Of a stretch of 64,000 nucleotides of DNA, positions 16,484-26,067 are shown piece after piece. Origin of the DNA: Flavobacterium croceum DSM 17960 (GTDB taxonomy: Bacteria > Bacteroidota > Bacteroidia > Flavobacteriales > Flavobacteriaceae). Under the pieces are notes generated by a model. That model did no database searches. It was not told the DNA's origin and saw only the letters and a list, made by a program, of their open reading frames with translations. Position numbers and translations under genes: made by a program. Location: assembly GCF_002917885.1 (NCBI RefSeq), contig NZ_PQNY01000002.1:1-64000 (forward strand), read 5' to 3'. The stretch's first letter is position 1. Every line of letters begins with the position of its first letter.

Positions 16484-16487
16484 AAAA

Positions 16488-16516
16488 ACAGCCTTCAAGT
16501 TATGAAGACTGTATCT
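16488..16516. terminator. Hairpin between convergent genes
   Basis: ACAGCCTTCA / TGAAGACTGT with a 5-base loop and one mismatch; A-rich on the left. It could end both the DUF2809 and glmM transcripts. Confidence 0.55.
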
Positions 16517-16533
16517 TAATGTATTTTAAAAAA

Positions 16534-17928
16534 TTATATACCTGCTATGGTTTTTAATTCATCAACAAACCTAATGGCTAGATTATCTGCATCTGGCTGT
16601 GTAGGCGCTTCGGTATAAATACGAATTATGGGTTCTGTATTGGATTTGCGCAAATGAACCCATTCATTTTCAAAATCAATTTTTACACCATCTATAGTTG
16701 AGATATTTTCGTGAGTATATTTCTCGGCAATTGTTTTCATTACTGCATCTACATCTATTTGAGGTGTTAGTTCTATTTTATTTTTACTCATATAATACTG
16801 AGGATAACTTGCTCTAAGTTGAGCTACCGTTTTATCTTGTTGTGCTAAATATGTTAAAAATAATGCTACACCTACAAGCGCATCTCTACCATAGTGAATT
16901 TCTGGATATATAATACCTCCATTACCCTCTCCTCCTAGTACAGCTTTATTTTTCTTCATAAGTTCCACTACATTTACTTCGCCCACAGCACTTGCTTGAT
17001 AGGTTTCGTTATGCTTAATTGTAATATCTCTTAAAGCTCGGGAAGAACTCATATTGGAAACTGTATTGCCTGGTGTTTTGCTCAAAACATAATCGGCTAC
17101 TGCAACCAAAGTATATTCTTCTCCAAACATTTCGCCATCATTACTTATAAAAGCGAGTCTATCAACATCTGGATCGACTACTATACCAAAATCGGCATTT
17201 TCTTTTACAACCAATTCGCAAATGTCTGCTAAATGTTCTTTTAACGGTTCTGGATTATGCGGAAAATGACCATTAGGTTCGCAATAGAGTTTAATACACT
17301 CTACTCCCATTTGTTCTAATAATTTAGGAATAATAATACCTCCAGAAGAATTTACTCCATCTACCACTACTTTAAACTGCTTGGTTTTTACCAAATCTGC
17401 ATCTACCAATGGTAAATTTAGCACCTCATCGATATGAATATCCATATAAGCATCGTTTTGAGTAATTTCGCCCAAACTATCTACATCGGCAAATTCAAAA
17501 GATTCGGCTTCTGCCAATGCTAAAATAACTTCGCCGTCTTTACCACTTAAAAATTCTCCTTTTTCATTAAGTAATTTTAAAGCATTCCATTGTTTTGGGT
17601 TGTGCGATGCGGTAAGTATTATACCGCCATCTGCTTGTTCCATAGGTACTGCAACCTCAACTGTTGGTGTGGTAGAAAGACCTAAATCTATTACATCTAT
17701 ACCCAAACCTAGTAAAGTATTTACTACCAAATTATGTATCATGGGGCCAGAAATTCGAGCATCTCGACCTATAACTACCTTAAGTTTCGATAGTTTACTT
17801 TTATTATTTTGTTTTAAAAATGTACCATAAGCCGATGCAAATTTAACGGCATCTACAGGGGTTAAATTAGTTCCTACTTCTCCTCCAATTGTTCCTCGTA
17901 TTCCAGATATTGATTTTATTAATGTCAT
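16534..17928 (-). CDS. glmM: Phosphoglucosamine mutase
   Basis: A 464-residue alpha-D-phosphohexomutase, likely converting glucosamine-6-phosphate to glucosamine-1-phosphate for UDP-GlcNAc, hence peptidoglycan and LPS. Family motifs appear in order: SGIRGTIGG near residue 8, the phosphoserine loop LTASHNPKQWNA near 105, the metal-binding DPDVDRLAF near 245, the sugar-binding EGNGGIIYPEIHYGRDA and the phosphate-binding LRKSNTEPIIRIYTEA. A phosphomannomutase role is possible, but Bacteroidota copies of this type are generally taken as GlmM. Upstream, the minus strand has TATATTTG. Confidence 0.87.
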   Translation of the reverse strand: MTLIKSISGIRGTIGGEVGTNLTPVDAVKFASAYGTFLKQNNKSKLSKLKVVIGRDARISGPMIHNLVVNTLLGLGIDVIDLGLSTTPTVEVAVPMEQADGGIILTASHNPKQWNALKLLNEKGEFLSGKDGEVILALAEAESFEFADVDSLGEITQNDAYMDIHIDEVLNLPLVDADLVKTKQFKVVVDGVNSSGGIIIPKLLEQMGVECIKLYCEPNGHFPHNPEPLKEHLADICELVVKENADFGIVVDPDVDRLAFISNDGEMFGEEYTLVAVADYVLSKTPGNTVSNMSSSRALRDITIKHNETYQASAVGEVNVVELMKKNKAVLGGEGNGGIIYPEIHYGRDALVGVALFLTYLAQQDKTVAQLRASYPQYYMSKNKIELTPQIDVDAVMKTIAEKYTHENISTIDGVKIDFENEWVHLRKSNTEPIIRIYTEAPTQPDADNLAIRFVDELKTIAGI

Positions 17929-17968
17929 ATTCTATTTTAAATTTTGAATAATAAATTTTAAATTCATA

Positions 17969-17976
17969 CAAATATA
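17969..17976 (-). promoter_or_regulatory. Bacteroidota -7 element before glmM
   Basis: TATATTTG on the minus strand, about 40 bases before the glmM ATG, matches TAnnTTTG. No good TTTG at the usual 19-base spacing. Confidence 0.45.
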
Positions 17977-18021
17977 ATTTAAAATTCAAATTTCATCATT
18001 TATAATTATTAAATTAGTCGA

Positions 18022-18618
18022 ATGAATTTCTTAGCGCATATATACCTTTCTGAAAATAACGACGAAATTAAAATTGGCAATTTTATAGCCGATAGTGTGC
18101 GAGGAAATAATTATCTTCATTATAATAATCACATACAAAAGGGTATTTTACTGCATCGCCATATTGACACTTTTACAGATAGTCATGCTATATACCGAAA
18201 AAGTAAACACAAACTCCATAACAAATACGGGCACTATTCGGGAGTAATTATGGATATTGTTTACGATCATTTTTTGGCAAAAAATTGGAATTCTTACAGC
18301 AATATTCCTTTAGAAGTTTTTGCAGATGAATTTTATAATCTTTTGCGCAATAATTTTGAATTATTACCCGAAAGGGTTCAAAAAATGCTTCCTTCTATGA
18401 TTAGTAGAAACTGGCTTGTAAGTTATGCCTCGCTTTCTGGTCTAGAAATGATTTTGTTTCAAATGGATTACCGCACCAAAAATAGAGTTCATATGCAAGA
18501 AGCTATTGTAGAAGTTGAACTATTTTATACAGAATTGGAGCAAGAGTTTACTTCATTTTTTGAAGAGCTAGAAATTTCGTGCAAAGAAAAATTAAACCAA
18601 TTAAATCAAATTTTATGA
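18022..18618 (+). CDS. ACP phosphodiesterase (AcpH/DUF479)
   Basis: A 198-residue HD-like family protein, likely hydrolysing the phosphopantetheine arm from acyl carrier protein. MNFLAHIYLS at the start, IGNFIADSVRG, ILLHRHIDTFTDSH and GVIMDIVYDHFLAKNW carry the conserved His/Asp residues of the family. It overlaps the next gene by ATGA, so the two are translationally coupled. Confidence 0.85.
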   Translation: MNFLAHIYLSENNDEIKIGNFIADSVRGNNYLHYNNHIQKGILLHRHIDTFTDSHAIYRKSKHKLHNKYGHYSGVIMDIVYDHFLAKNWNSYSNIPLEVFADEFYNLLRNNFELLPERVQKMLPSMISRNWLVSYASLSGLEMILFQMDYRTKNRVHMQEAIVEVELFYTELEQEFTSFFEELEISCKEKLNQLNQIL

Positions 18619-19283
18619 ATTTTGTTCAAGACCTAAAACATAATCTTACCCAAAAAGCTTGCAGAGAAACTGCAATTCCTATGGAAAATTACATGAAAAA
18701 TAATTTCAATTTTTTAGGGATAAAAACAGAAGCACGCAGAACTATTTTTAAAGAAACTTACGAAAAACATAAACAAGAAGTTAAAGCAAATTTTAGAGAT
18801 ATTGCTTGGCAATTATTTACAAAAAATGAGCGCGAATATCATCAATGTGCTATAGATTTATTAGTGAAAGAATTTAAAAAAAATTATGTTTTAGATGATA
18901 TTACTTTTATAGAAAAATTAATTACAACCAACTCTTGGTGGGATAGTGTTGATGTTTTGGCAAAATATATATTGGGTGGATATTTAAAACAATTTCCAAA
19001 TGAAACCTATAAAGTTGTTGAGCGTTTTTCAAACTCAGAAAACATGTGGCTCAATAGAAGTGCGCTACTTTTTCAGTTAAGCTATAAAGAAAAAACAGAT
19101 TTTGAACTTTTAAAATCAGAATGTTTAAAACATAGCAAATCGAATGAGTTTTTTATTCAAAAAGCAATAGGTTGGGTACTTCGTGATTATAGTCGTTTTG
19201 ATGCAGAAAATGTAAAAAAGTTTGTTGCCGAAGCGAATTTAAAACCTTTAAGTATAAGAGAAGCCTTACGAAATATAAAATAA
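18615..19283 (+). CDS. DNA alkylation repair protein (AlkD-like)
   Basis: A 222-residue HEAT-like helical protein of the AlkD type, which in characterised members excises alkylated bases. Support: YMKNNFNFLGIKTEARR (about 26-42), FIEKLITTNSWWDSVDVLAKYILGGY in the centre, and FFIQKAIGWVLRDYSRFDAENVKKF in the last third. ATG 18615 is in the ATGA overlap with acpH, which fixes the start. Confidence 0.87.
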   Translation: MNFVQDLKHNLTQKACRETAIPMENYMKNNFNFLGIKTEARRTIFKETYEKHKQEVKANFRDIAWQLFTKNEREYHQCAIDLLVKEFKKNYVLDDITFIEKLITTNSWWDSVDVLAKYILGGYLKQFPNETYKVVERFSNSENMWLNRSALLFQLSYKEKTDFELLKSECLKHSKSNEFFIQKAIGWVLRDYSRFDAENVKKFVAEANLKPLSIREALRNIK

Positions 19284-19284
19284 T

Positions 19285-19292
19285 TATCTTTG
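19285..19292 (+). promoter_or_regulatory. -7 element before ClC gene
   Basis: TATCTTTG followed by CACTC, typical of Bacteroidota promoters, 22 bases before ATG 19315. Confidence 0.5.
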
Positions 19293-19314
19293 CACTCTAT
19301 TTATACCATTGTAT

Positions 19315-21135
19315 ATGCCTGCAAGATATTTAGCAAAACTCCAAATTAAACTCAGACGCCTCTTTAATTACTTTGAGGTGTTTTTTGTATTGGCTCAAGA
19401 AATATTATCCAATCGCAATTTTATTTACTTAGCGAGTGTTGCAGTAGGCATATCGTGTGCTCTTGCTGTTATTTTATTAAAAACATTTGCACACAAAGTA
19501 TTTTTATTTGCAAATTATGCCAATGGTTATTTAAAACTGCCATATGCTAATAGTATTTTTCCTATCATAGGTATTTTGCTGACCGTTTTTGTGATTAGAA
19601 ATTTTCTAGACGGAAGTATTGAAAAAGGTAGCTCAAGAATTTTGCATGCTGTAGCAAAAAAAAATGGTATTATGCCTAGAAAGCAAATGTATGCTCAAAT
19701 TATTACAAGCTCTCTTACGGTTGGTATGGGCGGTTCTGCTGGATTAGAAAGTCCTATTACAATAACTGGAGCTGCATTTGGGTCTAACTTTGCTCAAAAA
19801 TATAAACTCTCTCAAAAAGACAGAATATTATTACTTGCATGTGGTGTAGCTGCTGGTATTGGTGCTGCTTTTAATGCCCCTATAGCAGGAGTTTTATTTG
19901 CCATAGAAATTGTACTTGTAGATGTTTCTATATCGGCTTTTATACCTATTATTATTTCGGCTGCTACAGGAGCTTTAATTTCTACTATAGTACTTAGCGA
20001 TAATGTGCTATTGCATTTTACAAACGTTAAAAAATTTGATTTTCACAATACTATTTACTACATCATTCTCGGTGTTTTAGCAGGATTGGTAGCCACATAT
20101 CATGCAAAAAATTTTAGGCGAGTAGAACATTTTTTTTCAAAACTTAAAAATAATAGCTACCGTAAAGCTTTAATGGGTGCATTGGTTTTGGCGGTACTAA
20201 TATTTTTATTCCCCACATTGTTTGGAGAAGGTTATGAAAGTATTAAAGCATTGTCTACAAATAATCCTTCTGTAATTTTAGAAAATACATTGCTCGAAAA
20301 ATATAAAGATAATGATTGGGTTCTTCTCAGTTTTATTGGCGCAATTGTTATGTTAAAATCGTTTGCAACCGGGCTAACTCTAGGCTCTGGAGGTAATGGA
20401 GGTAACTTTGCTCCTTCGCTATTTGTAGGCTCATATTTAGGTTTTTTTGTGGCAAAAAGTATTGGTTTATTGGGTATTAATTCCCATTTACCTATTGCTA
20501 ATTTTGCCATGGTAGGCATGGCAGGAATATTAAGTGGTTTGTTTCATGCTCCATTAACAGCAATATTTCTTATTGGAGAAATTACAGGAGGCTACGAACT
20601 TATGGTACCCCTTATGATTGTTTCATCTATAAGTTTTGCAGTAACTAGACAGTTTGAAAAATACTCTATGGATGTTAAACCTTTGGCCGATTCGGGAGAA
20701 GTTTTTACAAGTGATAAAGACAAAAATATTTTGCAAAGTATTTCATTAAAAAAACTCATAGATACCTATAATAGTATCGTTTATGCTGATGAAAATTTAG
20801 AAAAAATAGTACAATTATATAGTACAAATAAGCAAACTTTATTCCCTGTAGTAGATCAACAAAATCAGTTAATTAGTTATTTTTATTTTAATGATATTAA
20901 TCCGTATTTGTTAAATCAGTTTAGACTCAAACATACATTAATAAAAGATATTGCTGTAAATACTCAACCCATTGTATCTATAAATGACGATTTAGATGCC
21001 ATTATGGAAATTTTTGATTCTTGTAATTATATCGAGCTACCTATTGTACACCAAGCATCGTATATAGGTAGTATTTCAAAATTAAAAATATTAGAAGCCT
21101 ATAGAACAACTTGTATTGACATGCAAATTGAATAA
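19315..21135 (+). CDS. ClC family chloride channel/transporter with CBS domains
   Basis: A 606-residue protein. The ClC membrane core (about 30-440) is followed by two CBS-like repeats (about 475-600), which in relatives bind nucleotides. The gating motif GLESP keeps Glu145. GAAFNAPIAGVLFAIEIVL places Ile199 where the exchanger's internal proton glutamate (E203 of E. coli ClcA) would be. Selectivity region: KGSSRI rather than the common GSGIP. SGGNGGNFAPSLFVG is the later pore motif. ATG 19315 follows the promoter; a TTG six bases earlier is less likely. Passive chloride conduction or uncoupled transport is suggested but unproven. Confidence 0.88.
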   Translation: MPARYLAKLQIKLRRLFNYFEVFFVLAQEILSNRNFIYLASVAVGISCALAVILLKTFAHKVFLFANYANGYLKLPYANSIFPIIGILLTVFVIRNFLDGSIEKGSSRILHAVAKKNGIMPRKQMYAQIITSSLTVGMGGSAGLESPITITGAAFGSNFAQKYKLSQKDRILLLACGVAAGIGAAFNAPIAGVLFAIEIVLVDVSISAFIPIIISAATGALISTIVLSDNVLLHFTNVKKFDFHNTIYYIILGVLAGLVATYHAKNFRRVEHFFSKLKNNSYRKALMGALVLAVLIFLFPTLFGEGYESIKALSTNNPSVILENTLLEKYKDNDWVLLSFIGAIVMLKSFATGLTLGSGGNGGNFAPSLFVGSYLGFFVAKSIGLLGINSHLPIANFAMVGMAGILSGLFHAPLTAIFLIGEITGGYELMVPLMIVSSISFAVTRQFEKYSMDVKPLADSGEVFTSDKDKNILQSISLKKLIDTYNSIVYADENLEKIVQLYSTNKQTLFPVVDQQNQLISYFYFNDINPYLLNQFRLKHTLIKDIAVNTQPIVSINDDLDAIMEIFDSCNYIELPIVHQASYIGSISKLKILEAYRTTCIDMQIE

Positions 21136-21191
21136 CTCAAAGATAAGTGTAGCTGCACTAACACAAAATAAGTACAGCTACTACATCTACA

Positions 21192-21713
21192 CTATTTTGA
21201 TTTTTCTCCTACAAAGTAGTCGTTTGTACTTTTAAACAATACATTAAAGGTGGTTAAACTACCATATATTCTGGTAATATATTGTTGTAGTTCTATTTTT
21301 TCGGTTTCTTCTAGGTTACTTGCATTAATTTTCTGTTCCATTACTCTTAGTCTATCGCGTACCATTACAATTTTATGAAAAAAAGTTTCAATAGGAACTT
21401 CTTTACTTTGGGTTTGTGTACTCGGTTCCATAATTAACTTTCCGCCTTTCCATTTGTCTGCAATAGCAACATTAGGAGTAATATCGCTCCAACGCATCAA
21501 TAAACTTTTTAACGTTTTTTCAACTTCGTAAAAACTTACAGTATCTACCTCGCCGTCTATGGCTTCAATAACTTTAAAATCAGAATCTAAATCAATGGTT
21601 TCTATACCATTTTCAATAAAAGTAACCCAATAATGTTTGTTTGTTACGTTGGTTATTACACCCAATCCTAACTCTACGTGCTTAATGCGTGAGCCTATTC
21701 CTAATATTTTCAT
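21192..21713 (-). CDS. Conserved hypothetical protein
   Basis: A 173-residue soluble protein. The start at ATG 21713 gives MKILGIGSRIKHVELGLGVI. The N-terminal region IGSRIKHVELGLGVITNVTNKHYWVTFIENG resembles small beta-barrel folds (CarD/Tudor-like or UvrD-C-terminal-like), and the C-terminal half is helical (KIVMVRDRLRVMEQKINA). It is divergent from uvrA. A TATCTTTG (minus strand, 21739-21732) may be its promoter. Function unknown; a nucleic-acid role is only suggested by fold and neighbour. Confidence 0.65.
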   Translation of the reverse strand: MKILGIGSRIKHVELGLGVITNVTNKHYWVTFIENGIETIDLDSDFKVIEAIDGEVDTVSFYEVEKTLKSLLMRWSDITPNVAIADKWKGGKLIMEPSTQTQSKEVPIETFFHKIVMVRDRLRVMEQKINASNLEETEKIELQQYITRIYGSLTTFNVLFKSTNDYFVGEKSK

Positions 21714-21731
21714 TCTTAATTTTATTTTTTC

Positions 21732-21739
21732 CAAAGATA
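21732..21739 (-). promoter_or_regulatory. -7 element before the 21192-21713 gene
   Basis: TATCTTTG on the minus strand, 19 bases upstream of ATG 21713. Confidence 0.45.
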
Positions 21740-21790
21740 TTAAATCTGTAAAATTTAAAAACACACAATTAATATTAGCCAATAAAAAAG

Positions 21791-21798
21791 TAAATTTG
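21791..21798 (+). promoter_or_regulatory. -7 element before uvrA
   Basis: TAAATTTG, matching TAnnTTTG, 17 bases upstream of ATG 21816; -33 box not clear. Confidence 0.45.
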
Positions 21799-21815
21799 CC
21801 TTTTTAGAAAAACTT

Positions 21816-24647
21816 ATGCCATCATTTGAAGAACATATAGAAATTATTGGTGCTCGTGCTCATAATCTTAAAAATATAGATGTTACCATACCTAGAGATA
21901 AACTTGTAGTAATTACAGGATTATCAGGTTCTGGTAAATCATCTTTAGCTTTTGATACCATATACGCCGAAGGGCAGCGAAGATATATAGAAACTTTTTC
22001 TGCCTATGCACGTCAGTTTCTTGGAGGTTTAGAGCGCCCCGATGTAGATAAAATAGACGGTTTATCGCCAGTAATTGCTATCGAACAAAAAACAACAAGT
22101 AAATCTCCTCGCTCTACTGTAGGTACTATTACCGAAATTTATGATTTTCTAAGGCTTTTATTTGCTCGTGCCGCAGATGCTTACAGTTACAATACGGGCG
22201 AGAAAATGGTATCTTATTCTGATGAGCAAATTAAAGACTTAATTATAGAATCTTTTCAAGGGAAAAGAATTAATATTTTAGCACCCGTTATTAGAGCTCG
22301 AAAAGGGCATTATGCCGAACTATTTCAGCACATTGCAAAACAAGGATTTGTAAAAGTTCGAGTAAACGGAGAGATAGTCGATATTACTCCAGGTATGAAA
22401 CTCGACCGTTACAAAACACACGATATCGAAATTGTAATAGACCGCATAGAGATAGACAATGCTACAGATACTCAAAAGCGTCTTTCCGAAAGTATCAATA
22501 CAGCAATGTATCATGGCGATGATGTTATGATGGTATTGGAACAAAACCAAAAAGAAGTGCGCTTTTTTAGCCGTACGCTTATGTGCCCTACTACAGGCAT
22601 ATCGTATCAAAATCCAGAACCTAATTTATTTTCTTTCAATTCTCCAAAAGGCGCTTGCGATCATTGCAATGGTTTGGGTACTGTAAATGAAATAAATACT
22701 CAAAAAATTATTCCAAACACTAAAATTTCGATAAAACAAGGCGCTATTGTTCCATTAGGAGAATACAAAAGCAGTTGGATGTTTAAGCAATTGGAAATTA
22801 TTGGAGAAAAATTCGGATTTTCATTAACCGATTCGTTCGAAAAAATACCACAAGAAGCCGTTGATATGATTTTGAACGGAGGGCACGAAAAATTTTCAGT
22901 AAAATCGAAAACAGCTGGTGTTACTAAAGAATATAAAATTGAATTTGAAGGAATTTCAAACTTCATCAAATCGCAATTTAATGATAGTGAATCTACAAGT
23001 TTAAAACGTTGGGCAAATGACTTTATGGACGAAGTAAAATGCCCAGTTTGTAATGGTTCTAGACTAAAAAAAGAATCGCTTTATTTTAAAATAAATGAAA
23101 AAAATATAGCTGAACTCTCGGCTATGGACTTATCGGAACTAACAGCTTGGTTTGAAAATCTTAATGAACTACTCTCCGAAAAACAAAAAGCTATTGCTAG
23201 TGAAATTGTAAAAGAAATTAACGACCGTTTGCGTTTTTTGATGAATGTTGGGCTTAATTATCTTTCGTTACAGCGAAGTTCAAAATCGTTATCGGGTGGT
23301 GAGGCACAGCGCATTAGGCTAGCAACACAAATTGGTTCGCAACTTGTAGGGGTTTTGTATATACTAGACGAACCTAGTATAGGCCTACACCAACGTGATA
23401 ACGAAAGACTTATAAAATCGCTCGAAAATCTTCGAGATATAGGAAATTCAGTACTTGTAGTTGAACACGACAAAGATATGATTGAGCGTGCCGATTGGGT
23501 TATTGATATCGGGCCAAAAGCAGGTAGACATGGAGGAAAAATAATAAGTGAAGGAACTCCAAAAAGTTTACTTGCAGAACATACACTTACTGCTCAATAC
23601 TTAAACGGCGAAAAAAGTATTGAAATTCCTAAAGAACGTAGAAAAGGCAACGGTAAAAAACTAAAATTAAAGGGAGCCACAGGAAATAATTTAAAAAACG
23701 TTTCGGTAGAGTTTCCATTAGGCACATTAATTTGTGTAACAGGCGTTTCGGGTAGCGGAAAATCTACCTTAATAAACGAAACCTTGTACCCTATTTTAAA
23801 CGAGCATTTTTTTAATGCTGTAAAAAAACCTATGCCTTATCAAAAAATTGAAGGTTTAGAGCATATAGATAAAGTTATCGATATAGATCAAAGCCCAATA
23901 GGTAGAACCCCAAGAAGCAACCCTGCCACTTATACCGATGTGTTTAGCGATATTCGCAATTTGTTTACACAAACACCAGAAGCCATGATTCGAGGATATA
24001 AAGCAGGTAGATTTAGCTTTAATGTAAAAGGCGGACGTTGCGAAACCTGCGAAGGTAGTGGTGTACGTACTATAGAAATGGCATTTTTACCCGATGTTTA
24101 TGTAGAATGTGAAACCTGCCAAGGAAAACGTTTTAATAGAGAAACACTTGAAATAAGATATAAAGGCAAATCTATATCAGATGTATTAAACATGACTGTA
24201 GATGAAGCCGTAGATTTTTTTGAAAATATACCAAAAATATACCGCAAAGTAAAAACCATACAAGATGTAGGGCTTGGATATATTACCCTAGGCCAACAAA
24301 GTACAACTCTTTCGGGCGGAGAAGCACAGCGTGTAAAACTTGCTACAGAATTATCTAAAAAAGATACTGGCAATACGTTTTACATTATGGATGAGCCTAC
24401 CACAGGGCTTCATTTTGAAGATATTAGGGTACTTATGGAAGTAATACAAAAATTGGTAAACAAAGGCAATACTGTACTTATTATAGAACACAACCTTGAT
24501 GTTATTAAACTAGCCGATTACATTATAGATGTAGGACCCGAAGGTGGCAAAGGTGGCGGACAAATAATTGCTACAGGCACACCCGAACAAGTAAGCAAAA
24601 ACAAAGAAAGTCATACCGCACGGTTTTTAAAAATGGAGTTACAATAA
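21816..24647 (+). CDS. uvrA: Excinuclease ABC subunit A
   Basis: A 943-residue damage-recognition ATPase of nucleotide excision repair, which loads UvrB at lesions. Two ABC modules are present: Walker [13 protein letters not shown] near residue 35 and [14 protein letters not shown] near 645, with signatures [13 protein letters not shown] and [13 protein letters not shown], and Walker [15 protein letters not shown] and [14 protein letters not shown]. Zinc modules are [16 protein letters not shown] and CETCEGSG...CETCQG. Full family length and unbroken. Confidence 0.97.
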   Translation: MPSFEEHIEIIGARAHNLKNIDVTIPRDKLVVITGLSGSGKSSLAFDTIYAEGQRRYIETFSAYARQFLGGLERPDVDKIDGLSPVIAIEQKTTSKSPRSTVGTITEIYDFLRLLFARAADAYSYNTGEKMVSYSDEQIKDLIIESFQGKRINILAPVIRARKGHYAELFQHIAKQGFVKVRVNGEIVDITPGMKLDRYKTHDIEIVIDRIEIDNATDTQKRLSESINTAMYHGDDVMMVLEQNQKEVRFFSRTLMCPTTGISYQNPEPNLFSFNSPKGACDHCNGLGTVNEINTQKIIPNTKISIKQGAIVPLGEYKSSWMFKQLEIIGEKFGFSLTDSFEKIPQEAVDMILNGGHEKFSVKSKTAGVTKEYKIEFEGISNFIKSQFNDSESTSLKRWANDFMDEVKCPVCNGSRLKKESLYFKINEKNIAELSAMDLSELTAWFENLNELLSEKQKAIASEIVKEINDRLRFLMNVGLNYLSLQRSSKSLSGGEAQRIRLATQIGSQLVGVLYILDEPSIGLHQRDNERLIKSLENLRDIGNSVLVVEHDKDMIERADWVIDIGPKAGRHGGKIISEGTPKSLLAEHTLTAQYLNGEKSIEIPKERRKGNGKKLKLKGATGNNLKNVSVEFPLGTLICVTGVSGSGKSTLINETLYPILNEHFFNAVKKPMPYQKIEGLEHIDKVIDIDQSPIGRTPRSNPATYTDVFSDIRNLFTQTPEAMIRGYKAGRFSFNVKGGRCETCEGSGVRTIEMAFLPDVYVECETCQGKRFNRETLEIRYKGKSISDVLNMTVDEAVDFFENIPKIYRKVKTIQDVGLGYITLGQQSTTLSGGEAQRVKLATELSKKDTGNTFYIMDEPTTGLHFEDIRVLMEVIQKLVNKGNTVLIIEHNLDVIKLADYIIDVGPEGGKGGGQIIATGTPEQVSKNKESHTARFLKMELQ

Positions 24648-24648
24648 T

Positions 24649-25185
24649 ATGGAACAAATACTACTACATACCGAAAGATTACTTCTTAAAAGCCTTACAC
24701 CAAGCATCATACATCATGTATTCCACACAAAAAGCAAAGACGAAATTATAGCCTATTTAGGTACAAACGAACAAGGTTATTTACATTACAAAGAAATGCA
24801 CGAAATGGGTATGGAAACACACCGTATTTCTATGTTTTTATTTTTATTGATAGATAAACAATCGAATACACCAATAGGAGAATGTGGTTTTCATACTTGG
24901 AATAAAACACACCGCAGAGCCGAAGTTTTCTATAACATATACTCTGAAAACATGAAACAAAAAGGCTATATGAAAGAAGCTTTACATACTGTATTGGAGT
25001 TTGGTTTTTCACAACTCAACTTGCATAGAATTCAAGCTCTAATAGATGATAATAATACACCATCTAAAAAACTGTTATTACATTTTGGCTTTGTAAAAGA
25101 AGGCACACTAAGAGAAGATTATGTAGTAAACAATACGAGTGAAGACTCCGATTGCTACTCGCTGTTACAACACGAGTGGAAATAA
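24649..25185 (+). CDS. GNAT acetyltransferase, RimJ/RimL type
   Basis: A 178-residue acetyl-CoA-dependent N-acetyltransferase. It begins with the RimL-like ILLHTERLLLKSLTPS. The acetyl-CoA loop lies around EVFYNIYSENMKQKGYMKEAL, and LHRIQALIDDNNTPSKKLLLHFGFVKEGTLRE is the typical C-terminal motif. Target unknown. It starts 1 base after the uvrA stop and is probably co-transcribed. Confidence 0.88.
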   Translation: MEQILLHTERLLLKSLTPSIIHHVFHTKSKDEIIAYLGTNEQGYLHYKEMHEMGMETHRISMFLFLLIDKQSNTPIGECGFHTWNKTHRRAEVFYNIYSENMKQKGYMKEALHTVLEFGFSQLNLHRIQALIDDNNTPSKKLLLHFGFVKEGTLREDYVVNNTSEDSDCYSLLQHEWK

Positions 25186-25249
25186 ATATCAATAAACAAC
25201 TGTTTTTTTATAATCATAGTATATCTCTAATTAAAAGTAAAAAAAACTC

Positions 25250-25257
25250 TACCTTTG
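25250..25257 (+). promoter_or_regulatory. -7 element before LOG-family gene
   Basis: TACCTTTG followed by TAAG, 30 bases upstream of ATG 25287. Confidence 0.45.
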
Positions 25258-25286
25258 TAAGCTTTTAAAATTTATAAAAAATAACC

Positions 25287-26012
25287 ATGGCATTTGAAGA
25301 TTACAACAACGAAGACGATAGAATAAAAGATAAATTAACTCAAAAAACATGGAATGAAATACGCACCAACGATTCTTGGGCTATTTTCAAAATCATGTCT
25401 GAGTTTGTAAATGGTTACGAGTCTATGGCTCGCATTGGCCCTTGTGTTTCTATATTTGGTTCTGCGCGCACAAAACCAGAAGATCCTTACTACTTATTAG
25501 CCGAACGTATTGCTTACAAAATAAGTAAAGCGGGTTATGGAGTGATAACAGGTGGCGGGCCAGGTATTATGGAAGCAGGTAATAAAGGGGCGCATCATGG
25601 AGGCGGAACTTCGGTAGGATTGAATATCGAATTACCTTTTGAACAACATTTTAATCCATACATAGATAAAGATAAAAATCTAAATTTTGATTATTTCTTT
25701 GTACGCAAAGTAATGTTTGTAAAATATTCGCAAGGCTTTGTGGTTATGCCAGGTGGTTTTGGTACACTCGATGAGTTGTTTGAAGCTGTTACCCTTATTC
25801 AAACAAAAAAAATAGGTAAATTCCCTATCATTCTTGTAGGTACTAGCTTTTGGAGTGGTTTGCTCGATTGGATTAAAGCCACTATTATAGAAAAACATCA
25901 TAATGCCAACCCAGAAGATTTAAATCTTATTAAACTTGTAGATACAGAAGATGAAGTTGTAGAAGTACTCGACAACTTTTATAAAAAATACAATTTAAGT
26001 CCGAATTTTTAA
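25287..26012 (+). CDS. LOG family protein (TIGR00730)
   Basis: A 241-residue Rossmann-fold protein of the LOG family, whose members release cytokinin bases or ribose-5-phosphate from nucleoside monophosphates. Motifs: SIFGSARTKPEDPYY, GVITGGGPGIMEAGNKGAHHGGG (phosphate loop) and VVMPGGFGTLDELFEA (catalytic PGGxGTxxE). The physiological nucleotide substrate in bacteria of this type is uncertain. A hairpin follows the stop. Confidence 0.88.
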   Translation: MAFEDYNNEDDRIKDKLTQKTWNEIRTNDSWAIFKIMSEFVNGYESMARIGPCVSIFGSARTKPEDPYYLLAERIAYKISKAGYGVITGGGPGIMEAGNKGAHHGGGTSVGLNIELPFEQHFNPYIDKDKNLNFDYFFVRKVMFVKYSQGFVVMPGGFGTLDELFEAVTLIQTKKIGKFPIILVGTSFWSGLLDWIKATIIEKHHNANPEDLNLIKLVDTEDEVVEVLDNFYKKYNLSPNF

Positions 26013-26021
26013 ACACACCAC

Positions 26022-26050
26022 AAGCGTTCTTCTATAGAGCGCTTTTTTTA
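26022..26050 (+). terminator. Rho-independent terminator after LOG gene
   Basis: AGCGTTC and GAGCGCT pair around a TTCTATA loop, followed by seven T residues. Confidence 0.65.
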
Positions 26051-26067
26051 TTATATTAGCAAAAAAA

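Noticed and set aside
22320..24373. Several minus-strand frames within uvrA
   Set aside because: Shadow frames opposite a strongly conserved gene.
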